A stretch of 34,177 nt of DNA, taken from positions 21,254 to 55,430 of the forward strand of contig NW_005179371.1 in the NCBI RefSeq assembly GCF_000350225.1. The letters are read 5' to 3'. This DNA comes from Chondrus crispus. Lineage: Eukaryota > Rhodophyta > Florideophyceae > Gigartinales > Gigartinaceae. Made by a program: the position numbers and the translations under genes. A model generated the notes under the pieces. It saw only the letters and a list, made by a program, of their open reading frames with translations, had not been told where the DNA came from and did not search any database. Below, one piece after another: positions 1-11,786 of this stretch; the stretch's first letter is position 1, and each line of letters begins with the position of its first letter.

Positions 1-606
1 CACGGCCACGCTCTCGACGCCGCCGCCCACCAACACGCGCACGGTCGCGCCGTGCGCCGTCCGCTCCGCCACCACCACGTCCACGCCGCGCAGCACGCCC
101 GACCCGCACGCGCGCCGCAGCCCGATCTGCACCCCGCAGAAGGTCAGCGTCATGTCGACCACGCCGCCCGGCGCCGACGCGCACGCCGACGCCAGCGAGA
201 AGCACCCGCGGCTGTGCTGCGGGCGGTAGAAAAAGTCCTGGACGGGGCCGCCGGCGTGCTCGCGCGACTCGCCGTTGATCAGCACCAACGTGAGGGAGGG
301 CTGGTGCGCTAGGGGGACCGCGGGGATGCCCGCCGTGGACGAGTTGCCGAAGGAGAAGAAGAGGTGCACGCGGCCGGCGGTCGGCGCGATAAGATGGCAG
401 GTCGTCGCGGGCGCGGGCGCTATCGCTGCGGAAATGCAGGCGCGCCAGCCGGGCGTGGGCTGCGAGTCGTCCAGTAGGACTGTGGTGGCGAGCTCGCGGC
501 GCGCATCGCGGAAGTCGGACGAGGTTATGGAGAGATGCAGCGACGGGTACGGTGACAGGGCCAGCGAGAGCGGGAGAAGGAGGAAGAGGAAGGGGAGGGG
601 AGGCAT
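1..606 (-). CDS. Secreted protein of unknown function, N-terminal part, truncated by window edge
   Basis: Reading leftward from an ATG at 606, the minus strand stays open for 202 codons to the first base of the window, so the 3' end lies outside. The product begins MPPLPFLFLLLPLSLALS, a typical hydrophobic signal peptide, which suggests secretion or entry to the endomembrane system. The mature part contains scattered cysteines, short hydrophobic strand-like runs and no recognisable catalytic motif. The gene is strikingly GC-rich, with mostly G or C third positions, unlike the AT-richer spacer and the transposon genes to the right, so it looks like a genuine host gene. Open reading across 606 bases with this codon bias is strong evidence of coding. 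I do not recognise the family. A possible 5' untranslated region runs through the purine-rich repeat just upstream. Confidence 0.72.
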   Translation of the reverse strand, partial: MPPLPFLFLLLPLSLALSPYPSLHLSITSSDFRDARRELATTVLLDDSQPTPGWRACISAAIAPAPATTCHLIAPTAGRVHLFFSFGNSSTAGIPAVPLAHQPSLTLVLINGESREHAGGPVQDFFYRPQHSRGCFSLASACASAPGGVVDMTLTFCGVQIGLRRACGSGVLRGVDVVVAERTAHGATVRVLVGGGVESVAV

Positions 607-621
607 TGTGAGGGGGGAGGA

Positions 622-675
622 GGAGAGCGAGGGGAGGGAGAGCGAGGGGAGGGAGAGCGAGGGGAGGGAGAGCGA
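622..675. repeat. 15-bp purine-rich tandem repeat upstream of the secreted-protein gene
   Basis: Three consecutive copies of GGAGAGCGAGGGGAG (622-636, 637-651, 652-666) and a partial fourth. They lie immediately 5' of the ATG of the minus-strand gene, so on its sense strand this is a CT-rich tract that could be leader or promoter. It is a simple tandem repeat and nothing more is claimed. Confidence 0.8.
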
Positions 676-1274
676 TGTGTGGAGTTGAGGAGAGAACAGT
701 GGTGAAGAAGAAGGTTTGGCTTAGAGGGAGGCGTGTCAGGTACGTCAGCGGGAGTACGAGGGGGGGTCACGGGTCACTCGGTTGCGGTTTTTGTTTTCAT
801 TTTTGGCGCGCTGGTGGGGCACTTTAGAGAGAAAAGGCGTGCCACCATTGCTGGACAAATATTGCATAAGCCTGTCTCTGGTGGACACATGTCCTGGTCT
901 GTCCGGTACGCCCATGCAGATCTGCTTTAGGAACCGCCAATCTCCGCTCCCGACACGGTGCCGCGCAATTGCTTGAGTCTTCTTCCCCTTGTCCCCTCTG
1001 CCCCAAATCCAATAGCCATTCTCTTCGTTTCCCTTGCACTACTTGGCCATCACCACTTGTTATATCATCTCCTCCAGTCGTCTCTTCCGCTTCGACACCC
1101 TCCTGCCTTGATGCATCCATGCCACATTCTCCCCTACTTGCACATTGCCTCAACCATGCCCGTTTGGCATGGTCGCCCCTTTGACGTGCCCCTTTCCAAT
1201 CACTTTTAGTCTTCTCTTATCTCTATAGACACATTTTCTCTCCTCAACATGCCTCCATCCCGGACCACGTCCTA

Positions 1275-1370
1275 CTGTCCGAGTCTGCGATTGCAAACAG
1301 AAGACACTTCCTATTTACATTTACATGTGAAGAAGAAGTGTCTTATGTTTGCAACCGCAAACTCGGACAG
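1275..1370. repeat. Imperfect long hairpin (36-bp arms, 24-nt loop)
   Basis: The arm at 1275-1310 pairs with 1335-1370. Comparing one arm with the reverse complement of the other gives 33 of 36 matches, leaving a 24-nt loop. Both arms end in CTGTCCGAGT-type sequence. Chance is unlikely at this length. It could be the fold-back relic of a small MITE-like element or the source of a small-RNA hairpin. No coding sequence overlaps it convincingly. Confidence 0.7.
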
Positions 1371-4300
1371 CAGGTCCAAGTTCTACCATGCTCCATGTAC
1401 AGCCATACAGCCACGTGCCTATCTCTTTAGAGAAATGGATTCCTCTCCTTGCTCTGAAATACTTACGCCAACAAGCTCAATCCTTTTCTCCAACAAACAA
1501 ATAACTCCTGACCATTTCACGACCCATTTTGAAGTGCATCTTTCAAAAAGTCCAAAGATCAGGGCGTCTTCTGAAAGCAAATTGCTTTGTGGGCACCAAC
1601 TACGCGTTGCACACGCGATCAAGCCCTTTCGATGCAAGTTGCCCCACTGCCAAGATGCTGCAACTGCTGTTTGCACTCGCTGCGACCCTGCACTGTTATA
1701 TGCCTCATATTGCTTGGTGTTCAGTATCTTGACACCATTCTTTGTCACCCATCACGAGAGACAAGATGCCAACCGTTGGAAAACGAGAAAGTCATCATGA
1801 TTCTTCACTCCTGTCTGCCTTGAAGTTTGTTTGACGGACGAGTGCAGCCGACATAGAAAGAGCTCTGCATTTTCAGTGCTCGCTCCAAATGTTTGGTCCC
1901 CATCATTTCGCCTCTGCATAAGGCTAAGCGATTCTGCACAGGCTTTTGACCACTTCTGGCCCTCCTGACAGTGTGCCCCTAACATTGCATGTGCACGCTC
2001 AACATTGCTTCAAGGACTTGAGCCCCGGCCAGAAGCCATGCAGGATGTTGGCCCCATTTATAAATTCCCCCGATTTCAACTCAATAAAATGAACGTTTAA
2101 AGAACTGGTGTCGCGACTTGAAGCATATGGAACATAGCCACCTCATTTAATTGGCTAGATCTTGTCACGAAACAGATGCGTGTAGGTTGACGTAGGTGAG
2201 ACAGGGGAGAGTTTGGTAGGAGTCTGCATTCTTCATCGTGTATCGGTCGCGGATACTCGAGAGAACTTAACAGTCGCATTGATGTTCAGGTAAACAGTGC
2301 AGAAAGTGATAGGCACTCCTTCAAACGCACATAGGCCCCCAAATCCATACTCTGTTGTGTCTTTATGGAGTAGTATGCTGAGATTATTCGTTCAAGGGAA
2401 CGTCTTGACAGTGCGTGAACTTTGGCTTGTGACCATCGTTTCTATGATATCAGAAAGAGCAGTTATGTCCTACCTTGCAAACGAGGCGGGACTGTTGTGT
2501 CAAGAGTGGATGTGGGAAAGGTCAGAGGGGAGTGGAATTAAGGAGGAGGATTTATCAGTCGCTTTTCCCCTGCACAGATATTTAAACGAGCACTTTCCGC
2601 TCTCCGGGTAGTTCTTTATGACTCTTCTGGTGAGATGAATAACTGACTGAGAGTTGAGATGCGTGTGATGTATGCAATGCATAGAGGGCATTGGTAGATA
2701 TGTTAGACACGTCTGCCTTCGGGGAATTAGGGGAAGAAAGAGAGAGGGCGGAGAGGGGAAGTGATTGCAAACATACGGAGGATAGGCAACCATGGGATCG
2801 AATTCGTATGCAGAGAGAGAGAGAGGTTTGTCCTTTCCTTTATTTGATACTGACAGAGCAAAAGAACAAAGGATGTGACACTCGGAAGGACGCGCACGAG
2901 TTTCGTTCAGTTTGGGATAGATACTGAAGATCCATAGTGTTCATTTCAGAGAGGGTTTAAGACGAGGGGGAGTCTCGAGGCGCGGAAGGCGTATAGTTCT
3001 AGTGTCTGATCGGGCGTCACGTTTGCATCATGACTCACCATCGGGTTGCCTTTGTATGACCGAGGAGGATTCGTAGCTGATGACGGGCACGGGAAAGCGG
3101 AATGGAAGGAAAGCAAATAGACGGGTATGTAAGACGTCGAAAAGCCGATGGGGCGATGAGGAATAATTGTGGAGGCATAGAGGCACACTCTACCCTGGAA
3201 GGGTGGCAGATGACTCTGCCGAATTTTGTAAGCTGTATGCGAGTTTGGAGCTCAAACATGCTGACAGTTGAGAGCAGCCACTATGGCCCATGCGGGCCGT
3301 GCAGGGCGAGCGGAAATGTAAGTAGGAAAGTGGAATTTTGCCGCCGCGAATTACAGTGTAGCATTTCAGAGGCGCTATTCAAAATACAGTAAAAGAAGAT
3401 CTCCGGCAACGCGACGCATCCGTGTCTCTCAGGTCACGGCATGACGTAAAATTGGGCCCGAGAATGATGCGGCACATGTCGCGGCACAGCCTGATGGGTC
3501 AATCGCCTTTATTGGCTATTATTGCCGACCTCGCCCCTTCCCTTCCCGCTGCCCGTACTTACATTTTAAGTCCTCACATATCTAAAACTCCTTCACGCAG
3601 GGGAGCCCCAACCCCTTCGCCCCATCGTCTCCATTTTGGTTTAACATTACTGTCCTCCCGTTCCGCTTTCTTCAGTTCTCTCGATCCTCATCCCCTCCTC
3701 CCTGCCCCACATGTGCCCTATAAAAACCAAACAGACCCATTCCACTCACCAAATTTCCCACCATCCGCGTTTTCAATAGATGTCTCATCCTTGTTGCACA
3801 CAACCTTCATAGAGAAGGAACCCCCTCTTTTGAAGCCCCTATTCAGACCTGTAAACATGTCACGGTCTCGGTCTTTCCCAAAAAGTTCCCGATGCATTTC
3901 CTTGGTGTTGTTTTACAGATCTTGCTCTAACAGTACCCCTGCCATATTTTCTTCTGCATGTTCTCGTATCGCTATCCGTTTTTCATGAGACACGCTTCTT
4001 GTCTTCCTTCCTTCTTCTACGTCACACATGCACCCAGCGCCGTTTGCTCTATCAAGCTTTCCAACCTATTGCAACATCCTCAAGGATTGTCACGTCCATA
4101 TTCTATGACCGTTTATCATCAGCACTGATCATTTCCGATGCCATAGCCGCATTTCTATACTGTGACATGCTCCATACTCAGTAGCAAGGCACATCCAAAT
4201 ACGGATCAAGCACCCTATCAAGCCATGCCCAACTCCTATTTGCTATCTCCCAAGGCCATGAATACAGGCTTCTATAAACCACTTTGCACGGGAAAAGAAA

Positions 4301-7300
4301 AATTCCACGCATACAGTTCAAGAGTTTCGTTTTGTTTGTTGATATCCTCAAACCAAAACAGTAGAGCATAATTCTCGGACAAAGCAGTTTTCGAGTACGA
4401 GACTTTGACACGCACCAACTGTGCAACGTTCTCGTTCTACGTGTAAATGCTGCCATCATCGGTTTCTCTCTTTGACACCTGATACACTTGTCCCCGAAAC
4501 CTCTACAGTACTTTCTTGAGGCTTCACTACTGATGCCTTAAAACGGGTAGATATTGTCCTTCGTCCACATCCCGAAAAGTTTTTCCTAAATTTCATCTCG
4601 TTATCAAAATTTCTCCTTGTTCAATTTTTAACGTCTATAATTATTATTATTAAAATAACTGCTAGCGTATAAAAGCACTGAGGTAGTAGTAAATCTTTAA
4701 AAACTATTGAAGTCTTTCCGAATACAAAAGTAAACATGAATTCGATTTTTAATTGCTTGGAAACTATTGCCGTTACGTGCGTTTAAAGCAACATTGTCAA
4801 TCAGCGTCTCTGTTTCTAAACATCAATTAGCCTCATTGTAGAAATGGGTACGCCTGGATATAATATTTCTGTGGCAGCTAAATGTGCGTACAAATGGCTT
4901 ATGATACAAAGGCATATCAAGAGGGTATTGGCTTCAAAGTATTGACTCCCTCTATTCTTGTATCCTTTCATAGCATTGAGCCCGCTCACGCAGATGCACG
5001 GTACTGTTTGTTTCGAAAATGAAAGGGCTGGAAGTGCAGCTATTAATAGAAAGGCTTGCCGAAGTCTAATGCAAGTGGAATTAATTCTCGAATTAATGGT
5101 GTAGAGAAAATGTAGTGCAAGCAGAGGAAGGTTTCATTCCACTTCTATTGAAAACGATAGATAAGAAACGAGATCTGTGTTTTGGCCCTCTAAAAAGCAA
5201 GCATGATATGTCTTTCGCAATCATCTGTCGTTTTGATGTTATTAATTGCTAGTCATCTCGATAACTATGCAATGACTATTTTTCACTTATATAATTCCTT
5301 CTTTCGGTTACTCGAATGAATCTGTTTGTTCAAGACTGAAAAGTTTTTCATATTGCATGTTTCAATGTTTTAGATAAGTCAAGTATCATTGCTGATCACA
5401 AAGGAAATGGAAATCTCTTGCATGACTCTATCTAAACCTGTGCTTTTGAATGATAAGCGAATCAAAAATCTATAGCTTGACGTTAACCATATGTTTTTCT
5501 GGTGGTCAAAGATATTTCGGATTGCCCATTGGCTACAATACTGCCCTAGCAGATATGTGAAATAAAGATGTAGATGGACTCCAGGGTTCATAGACTGTCT
5601 ACACAACATAGCACTGCTGCCGACTGAACGTATGCTAAGATATGCATCGGCAAGTCGATTTGTCAACCTTTCAGACAAAACCTTGCCGGTTTTAGAAATA
5701 TCCCTGGTATCAAGAATTTTTCATTTATGTTTCGACAGATAAAGAAGCTCGGTTCTTGCTTGTAGAATATCCTGATATTTGATCAAATGGCCCCAAGCGT
5801 TGATTGCTCCCTTCGCATGTTTTTTGTGCATGGAGAAACGTTCCATTCATAGAACACTTTCACCTGTTTTCTTATCTTTTTCTCTGATGGAACGGATCAC
5901 GTTCAGACCACCAATGTTTGGTGCTCTAACTGCTGCCCGTCAAAACGCAGTTCCTTTACCCAAGTAGGATTCAGAAGAGAAAGTCCACTGTTCCATACAT
6001 TTTTATATGAATATCCAAGCGTTTTATCTATGGGACGAGTCTATGATACAATCGAAGAAAAGAGGGAACAGTAGAGAATGAAGAGAGCAAACATCTATTT
6101 CGAGAGAGAAGCTCTGGTCTGTTGCCATTGAAAAAATATCTGGTGTCATCCACTCTCTCAGGAGACAGAAAATTAGGTTCGGGCCCCCTCGACTGATGCC
6201 CTGACTGTATCAGTTAGTTGTACATTCTATGTAACGTGGAACATCAGGACGGCCCATGTACACTTTTTGGAAATCTTATTCCTTGACACTGGCCCTGTGG
6301 AGGATTTTAATATTTTTGCCGCTTCCTCAGAACAAATCTGCACGTGCCCTCTCCCCATGCAGACTGATTCTCGTTTTCAGGCCATGAAGATGTGTGTGAT
6401 AGTGCTGTTCTTCAGTCCAACAGAGAAATGGATTTGATTGCAAAACGCATTTGCGTCATTCAAATTTAAAAGAAAAATGTCTGATGTGGCATCACATGGC
6501 TTCGATCCAAACGCCATATATGAATCATGATACTACTTCCATACTTTCAGAAGTCCTTCCTCCTTACATACGAATTGTACCCTCTATCTTATCTATCTTA
6601 CTCTAAAGTATCTCATGCCCCTCTCGGTAAACATGCTTCTCGAGTGATAGGAAGTTGAAGAGCTCAATATTTCTTTCTGATGACGATAAGCGGGAAATGA
6701 TGGTATGGAATCTCAAGGACAGAATAAAGGCGTTGCGAAAATGAATTAAAATAGTCGTAAAGTCAAACAGGCTCGATAAACAATTTAGGGGATATTGTGT
6801 GTACAAAAAAAGACTAGCGACTGATGATCTTAGACGGCTACTGGTTCCAAGCAAGACAGTCATTGGTGCTTGAATCCGGGCATCTTGAGCCACGTAATGC
6901 AAGATTGGGAAGAGCGCTATCATTTCTACTCGTGTCAAGGAGGTATTCGCAAGACATCAAGATTGAGGGGATGAGAACAAGACTGGAAAATTTTTGTGGA
7001 TGAAGCTACTTGAATAGAAACCAAAACACAATGGATAATTGACATGTGGAAGACGCAATAGGGAGGATACACATACTTCTTGAGCGAGGAGGTAGTATGG
7101 AATCAAGGATTCGAGGAGGAGTGCTAGATCGGTTGGAGACAACAACACTAGTGGTCTATGGTTTCATGAACGGATTTGCACATGAGAAAGATGAAAGTTT
7201 TTTATTTTTGAAAACAAGCGTGGAAAGTGCGATGGGCGCAGGTGGGCAATGGTCAGGACAAGGAGTGCAATGGAAAGAGCAGGTGACGATGAAATGCATA

Positions 7301-9197
7301 CCGAATCTCTTGGAAAGATGAACAGCGCTGCAATTGATTTGGAGGCAAGAGAGTATTGCCTGCATTTGCGACGTGTCCATGCGCGTGGGTCTAATGTGAG
7401 GTGTACACAGGGATGCCATGCATGAAGAGACGACGGCGGGGAAAAGAAAGCGGAAGAGATAACGGTGTGGCATGTGGATGAAATTATTCGGAAGAAGGGG
7501 GTCAAGAGCAGAACGATGGATTGGGTGCGAGGGCTCGACGTGGTGAATTGCGGAGGCATTGAACCGTTATGAGAGATGAAGCGGAGTCCTACTCGGACTG
7601 AATTAAGAGAGTGAGCTGGTTCGGGTAAATTAATTTATTAAAACGTGGGAGCGTGACATCCGTGTAGGGCGCGAAAAGCCTCGCTGCATTTTCCTTTTTG
7701 CTCTCTGCCGTGACCGCTCTCAGAGATCTGGTCCTTCGTGGCGGGCAGTCCTACTTCTCGGGCCAGTCTTAACAGAGCACGTTGTTGCCCACCACCACCC
7801 TTATTATATCATTCCACCTTGTCAGGTTTCCTTTCTTTGCAGATTCTCGGGATCATTTTTAGCTCCCTTAGGGGTTAGACGCCTTCCTTAAACTCAAGCT
7901 GCAACGACGCGGGAGGAACGACGGGAGGCCCTATGTATTGATCTTCTTCTCAATCTTTGTTTAAAAAAGAACAATTGGAAACATTTCTCAGTCCTTCGCG
8001 GAATGAGGGGGCGACGTCCGTTATCTGCAACCAACCTTGTACTTTTGCGCATCCAGCTACCCCCAGCTCTCCGCATGCGTGTATCGCACGTCTTCCCTCG
8101 CGAAAGCTTCCCAGCGCAACTGAGGACAGTCTCCCTCACTGTACAGCATCCTGTCACCAATTCGGTTTCACATCAAAATAATGCCCCACGCCTTCTACAA
8201 GGACATCCTTCCCAAGGACATCCTTCCCTCCCACAGGCACAAACCCGTCACTGGGTCGGCCGCACCCGTTATCTCTTCCAGTCCACCCGATAGCGTCATC
8301 ATCAAATTCATTCCCTCGTTTCCTATCCCTTCCGGTTGCGAGTGCCTGTTTCTACCCCTCTCATATTCTTCACAAACGTGTCATTACAGGAAATAAATCC
8401 TTCGTGCCATTCATTCGTTCCAAACTGCGCGCCTTTCACATTTTCCCTGCCCTTGTCCTAAATTTACGTTCTGTCAGCGCCAGTCACAACCCCGCCCACA
8501 ACCCCCGCCCTTGAGACACAATCAGTGAAAACTTCAACTTAATCGTTCGCCGCCATTTATGATACTGCTATCTTGGACATCACAGTGTGACGGCCCTAGA
8601 CGGTCTTCCCTTCGAATACCTGCCTTTTTTGCTTTACCAAACTGATCACTCTCTCTCTGGCTATTAACCCTACCACCGCGTCTCCATGCTCCGCAGTTAA
8701 TCACTGCCGTTCCGTACACACTTTCGGCGAACTCATTTTCATAGTCCTCCACTCCCTGCCCATATCTTTGCAGTCGCTCTCAAACCTTGTCCCTTTGCCA
8801 ATGAATCCACTCTCTACTAAAACAGTATCGCTCCGTGTCAAACGCGTCGAGACCGGCAACTAAATCGTGCTGGCATACTCGATAATTCATCGTCCGCTCG
8901 CCGCGTTTCATTTTACGCTGTGCTTCTCAACAGCGTATTGAAGACGCTGTCTTCCAACGGCTTTGTTTTTGCATTACGTCTTTGTTCAGTCCTTCGGATT
9001 CACGGAGCTTCCCCTTTCCTTACATCTAATTGCGTGCATGGCCTCCGCCAACCTTACCATTTATTATTTCAAGACGCACGCATGTACGTTGCAGATCCCC
9101 TCCTGTCGCACAACAACCCGCAAGCCAGTTTTCTTGATTGAACTGTGGGAGAGAACAGCGATAACCGCATCCAGATTCATTCTATAAGAAGGCCGTC
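1371..9197. other. Gene-poor spacer, about 7.8 kb
   Basis: I see no open frame here with domain signal, coherent protein composition or credible splice structure; the longest frames (about 100-190 codons) read as low-complexity translations of CT- or GA-rich DNA. About 4.6-6.6 kb is AT-rich with no long frames. A GA dinucleotide run lies near 2811-2824, and a 15-bp duplication (AAGGACATCCTTCCC) near 8200-8230. Base composition is strand-biased in blocks: about 2.5-3.4 kb and 6.9-7.6 kb are purine-rich on the plus strand, while about 3.5-4.6 kb and 7.7-9.2 kb are pyrimidine-rich. Unrecognised non-coding transcripts or regulatory DNA are possible but not demonstrable by eye. Confidence 0.55.
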
Positions 9198-10018
9198 ATG
9201 TCCAAGAGATCCAGCGATCATCACAAGCCATCCTCACACACACCACCTCGTTCATCAAGCAGAGACACCTCTACTCATCACCAAGACAACGCATCTGAGA
9301 ACCAGCCCTATCACGCCATGCCTTCTCAATATAACCGTGTTCGCGTCGATGACCTCTTAAACCCGGATGGCCCGTCTTCTCGTTCAAAGGGCACCGTCCG
9401 TTCTGACAGCCGCCGGAGGCCGTCTGGTTCACCTTCGGGTGCCACAGTGTCCTCAGTCGAGTGCGATGTTCAAGGGTGCAAACGCAAGTTCCCCAGCAAA
9501 GAATCCATGAAAGCTCATCAGAAGCGCTCTCACCCAGCACCTACGAACTTTATCTGTGATCAGTGCCAATCAAGCTTCTCGACCCCGCCGAACCTCAACA
9601 AGCATGTAAGTTGCCATGCATCATTTATCTATGTAGAACTTCCCGAAGCACCATGGGTGCTTCGTGTCACTCTTGTTTGCCGGTGGTCTCACGTCTGACC
9701 ACGTATTCTAACAATGCTTGAACGTGATATCGATAATGTCTCTCACCCCTCTTTCGGAAAACGCAGATCCGCAGCGTGCACGAGAAGAGAAGGCCTTTCA
9801 AATGCTCTCAGTGCAACTCTTCGTTTGCTTTCAAAGACGGGCTTTATAGGCATACGAGGATGGTTCATGACCAGCTTCGCCCGTATCCCTGCACTATGTG
9901 TACCCTACGCTTCAAGACGAGATCGCACTTAGTGAAACACTGTCAGGCGCTTCATCCGCGGATGAAGCAAGCTGGAGCGAGCGCGAGTGTGAAGCACGAG
10001 GGCTCCGGCGACAAGTAG
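9198..10018 (+). CDS. C2H2 zinc-finger protein, four fingers, two exons
   Basis: Exon 1 is 9198-9605 (136 codons) and exon 2 is 9767-10018 (83 codons plus stop), joined in phase 0 across a GTAAGT...CGCAG intron. The 219-residue product has four classical C2H2 fingers: C89-C94-H107-H112, C120-C123-H136-H141, C149-C152-H165-H170 and C178-C181-H194-H199. Finger 2 is completed only by splicing, because the exon junction falls directly after H136; this strongly supports the intron model. Ahead of the fingers lies a polar Ser/His/Pro/Arg-rich region with the short motif RVDDLLNP (about 49-56), resembling LLNP motifs in fungal and algal C2H2 regulators. It is probably a nuclear sequence-specific DNA-binding protein; target unknown. 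The ATG follows GCCGTC and is the first in a long open frame. Confidence 0.9.
9606..9766 (+). other. Spliceosomal intron of the C2H2 gene (161 bp)
   Basis: The donor is GCAT/GTAAGT and the acceptor AACGCAG/ATC. Removing it fuses two C2H2 half-fingers into one canonical finger with the spacing CX2C-X12-HX4H. The intron contains in-frame stops, so without splicing the protein would lose half its fingers. It is the only intron here supported by domain continuity. Confidence 0.88.
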
Positions 10019-10171
10019 GACAGTGGCCGTGGCTTATAAATGCACACGGTGAATAGAGATGTCTGACTGAACCATTAAAATAGTTGAAAGGAATCCTGCG
10101 CGCACACAGTATTCGACACATGTTTCTTTGAGGTTCGAACTTTGAATTTCGAAGCCACTGTCTACAGCGAG

Positions 10172-10222
10172 AATGTACAGTTGGGAATGTACAGTTGGGA
10201 ATGTACCGTTGGGGATGTACCC
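10172..10222. repeat. 14-bp tandem repeat, three copies
   Basis: AATGTACAGTTGGG is repeated at 10172-10185 and 10186-10199, with a one-base variant at 10200-10213 (AATGTACCGTTGGG), followed by a decayed partial copy. It lies about 150 bp after the zinc-finger stop codon. It is a short microsatellite-like array with no visible role. Confidence 0.85.
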
Positions 10223-11740
10223 AAGGGTAGCTCATCGGAGACACACACCGCACTAAAAGACAACATTGTCATATGTGTCTCAATCGCACGCAACGCAGAC
10301 GGCGAGCGCGCCCGGCCTGCAATACGCCTTTCTCTGAATTTTCGCAGAAACCATGCTGCTGAAGGTGAGGACACCGCTCATGCATCTGACAAAGTAAATA
10401 TAGACTTGCGGCTTTTGAGAGATATGAAGGGTAGGAATTCAGTGAACTTTTTGCTGTTTGGGGTTCCAACTTCTCGTGTTGACGCAAGCCGAGCATGTTT
10501 AGACTCGTTTCGGGATTGAGGTATGCGCTTCTGGACCACCGGTTGTGCTAGACAAATCGCAAAGTTGAATATTTGCCCATTGAGACACTGAGAGGCTTCC
10601 AAGTCACTGGTAGGAAATGTCTGCTGGGGAAGCGGATACTGTACAACCTGTGGAAACAAGGGGTCTCGCAATAGTTCGAAGACAGACCACAATAGTTTGA
10701 AGACAGACCACAATACCCTGTAATTATACATTCTCTCGTTTTGTAAAATTAGCAAAAACCTATAATTGAGGTGGTCTCCGCAAACTGTCGTGTGATGGGG
10801 TTCTTTGAAGAAAGTGCCCCGGAGGACATCCAATCGAGACAGTGTTAGTGGTACAGGAATTTTGCATGGAGATGGGAAGCAGTGTGGGTGATTGGTTTGG
10901 TTGGGAGTAGATGGTGGCAAAAAGGGTTTGGGTGATTTCATTTGCTAAAAACACATCGATTCAAGCAGAGTCCACGACCCGCGGTAGGAACACAGAAACG
11001 GTTGAAAAGTTTGAGGCGATGATGTTTAGCAGTGCACGGCTACCTTGCCATGTCAATTTGATTTTTTTGTGATTGGTGTGAGGGGCTTGAGCTAGAAGTG
11101 TTCCATGTTTCGTACCCTATTGGAGGACGGCTTGTTGTTTCTAGTAAAGCTTACATTTCGTTGAGGCGAGCGAAGGGGGAAGCATCTGCCAGCTGTTTCT
11201 CGGAAGGGAGTTTTATTCGAGCATAATTATTGACTCGAGCCCTCGGGGCAAAGCTGAACGAGCCTCAAGCACCGTAGCTTGGATGGATGGAAGAAAATCG
11301 GCATGCCTTCTCGAGACCCGCCCTACCAACGAATTTGGGCGTCAGAAACACAAAAAAGTGGTGCAGGAGGGCAGCAAAACGGGTCTTTGTAAGTGAGTGC
11401 GAGATGGGCGCTTGTATGATGGCCACCGGTGCGTGATGAGAATTACGTCAAGATAAAAGAGGGCGTGCTTTGAAAAATGGGCAGCAATGGGCGCAACAGT
11501 GAGAGGAATATACAAGTTAGTATTTGGGTACGAGCGTTGGCACATCCCCTGTTGACAGGGCCACTGTCCATTACGTGCGCAGAGATGGGCAACGGACGGG
11601 CAACGGATGGACGACGGATTTCTCTCTGCAGAGTGACGAATGAGTTGAATGATTCCACTTCCCGAACAACAGCGTCGCTTCGACGGATACAACAATGACA
11701 CAGGGTGCGCACTTTCTGCACCATTTGCCTACCGTCTCCG

Positions 11741-11786
11741 CATCTCGAGAATTGAAGGGTCCAAAGACCCTTCAATTCTCGAGATG
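11741..11786. repeat. Perfect 21-bp hairpin with 4-nt loop
   Basis: The arms 11741-11761 and 11766-11786 are exact reverse complements around a CAAA loop and contain CTCGAGAATTGAAGGG. No T-tract follows that would indicate a terminator, and the flanks show no further symmetry. Its form matches the perfect CAAA-loop hairpin at 17764-17843, which may mean a shared origin. Confidence 0.85.

Noticed and set aside
52..770. Open frames on both strands over the first 800 bp, including a plus-strand 137-codon frame
   Set aside because: They are shadows of the minus-strand secreted-protein frame and of the purine-rich repeat; their translations are Arg/Gly or Ser/Pro runs.
3422..3988. 188-codon plus-strand frame
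   Set aside because: The translation is rich in Ser, Pro and Leu from CT-rich DNA, with no domain or signal and no supporting splice or codon evidence.
7164..7559. 131-codon minus-strand frame overlapping a 105-codon frame in another register
   Set aside because: Two frames open in the same purine-rich block; neither shows protein-like composition.
10125..10140. GGTTCGAACTT resembling a tRNA B box
   Set aside because: No A box or acceptor stem at the right distance; no cloverleaf can be drawn. The GGTTCGAA matches elsewhere belong to the palindrome clusters.
10378..10941. 187-codon minus-strand frame
   Set aside because: No recognisable domain, and it reads through a short direct duplication; probably chance.
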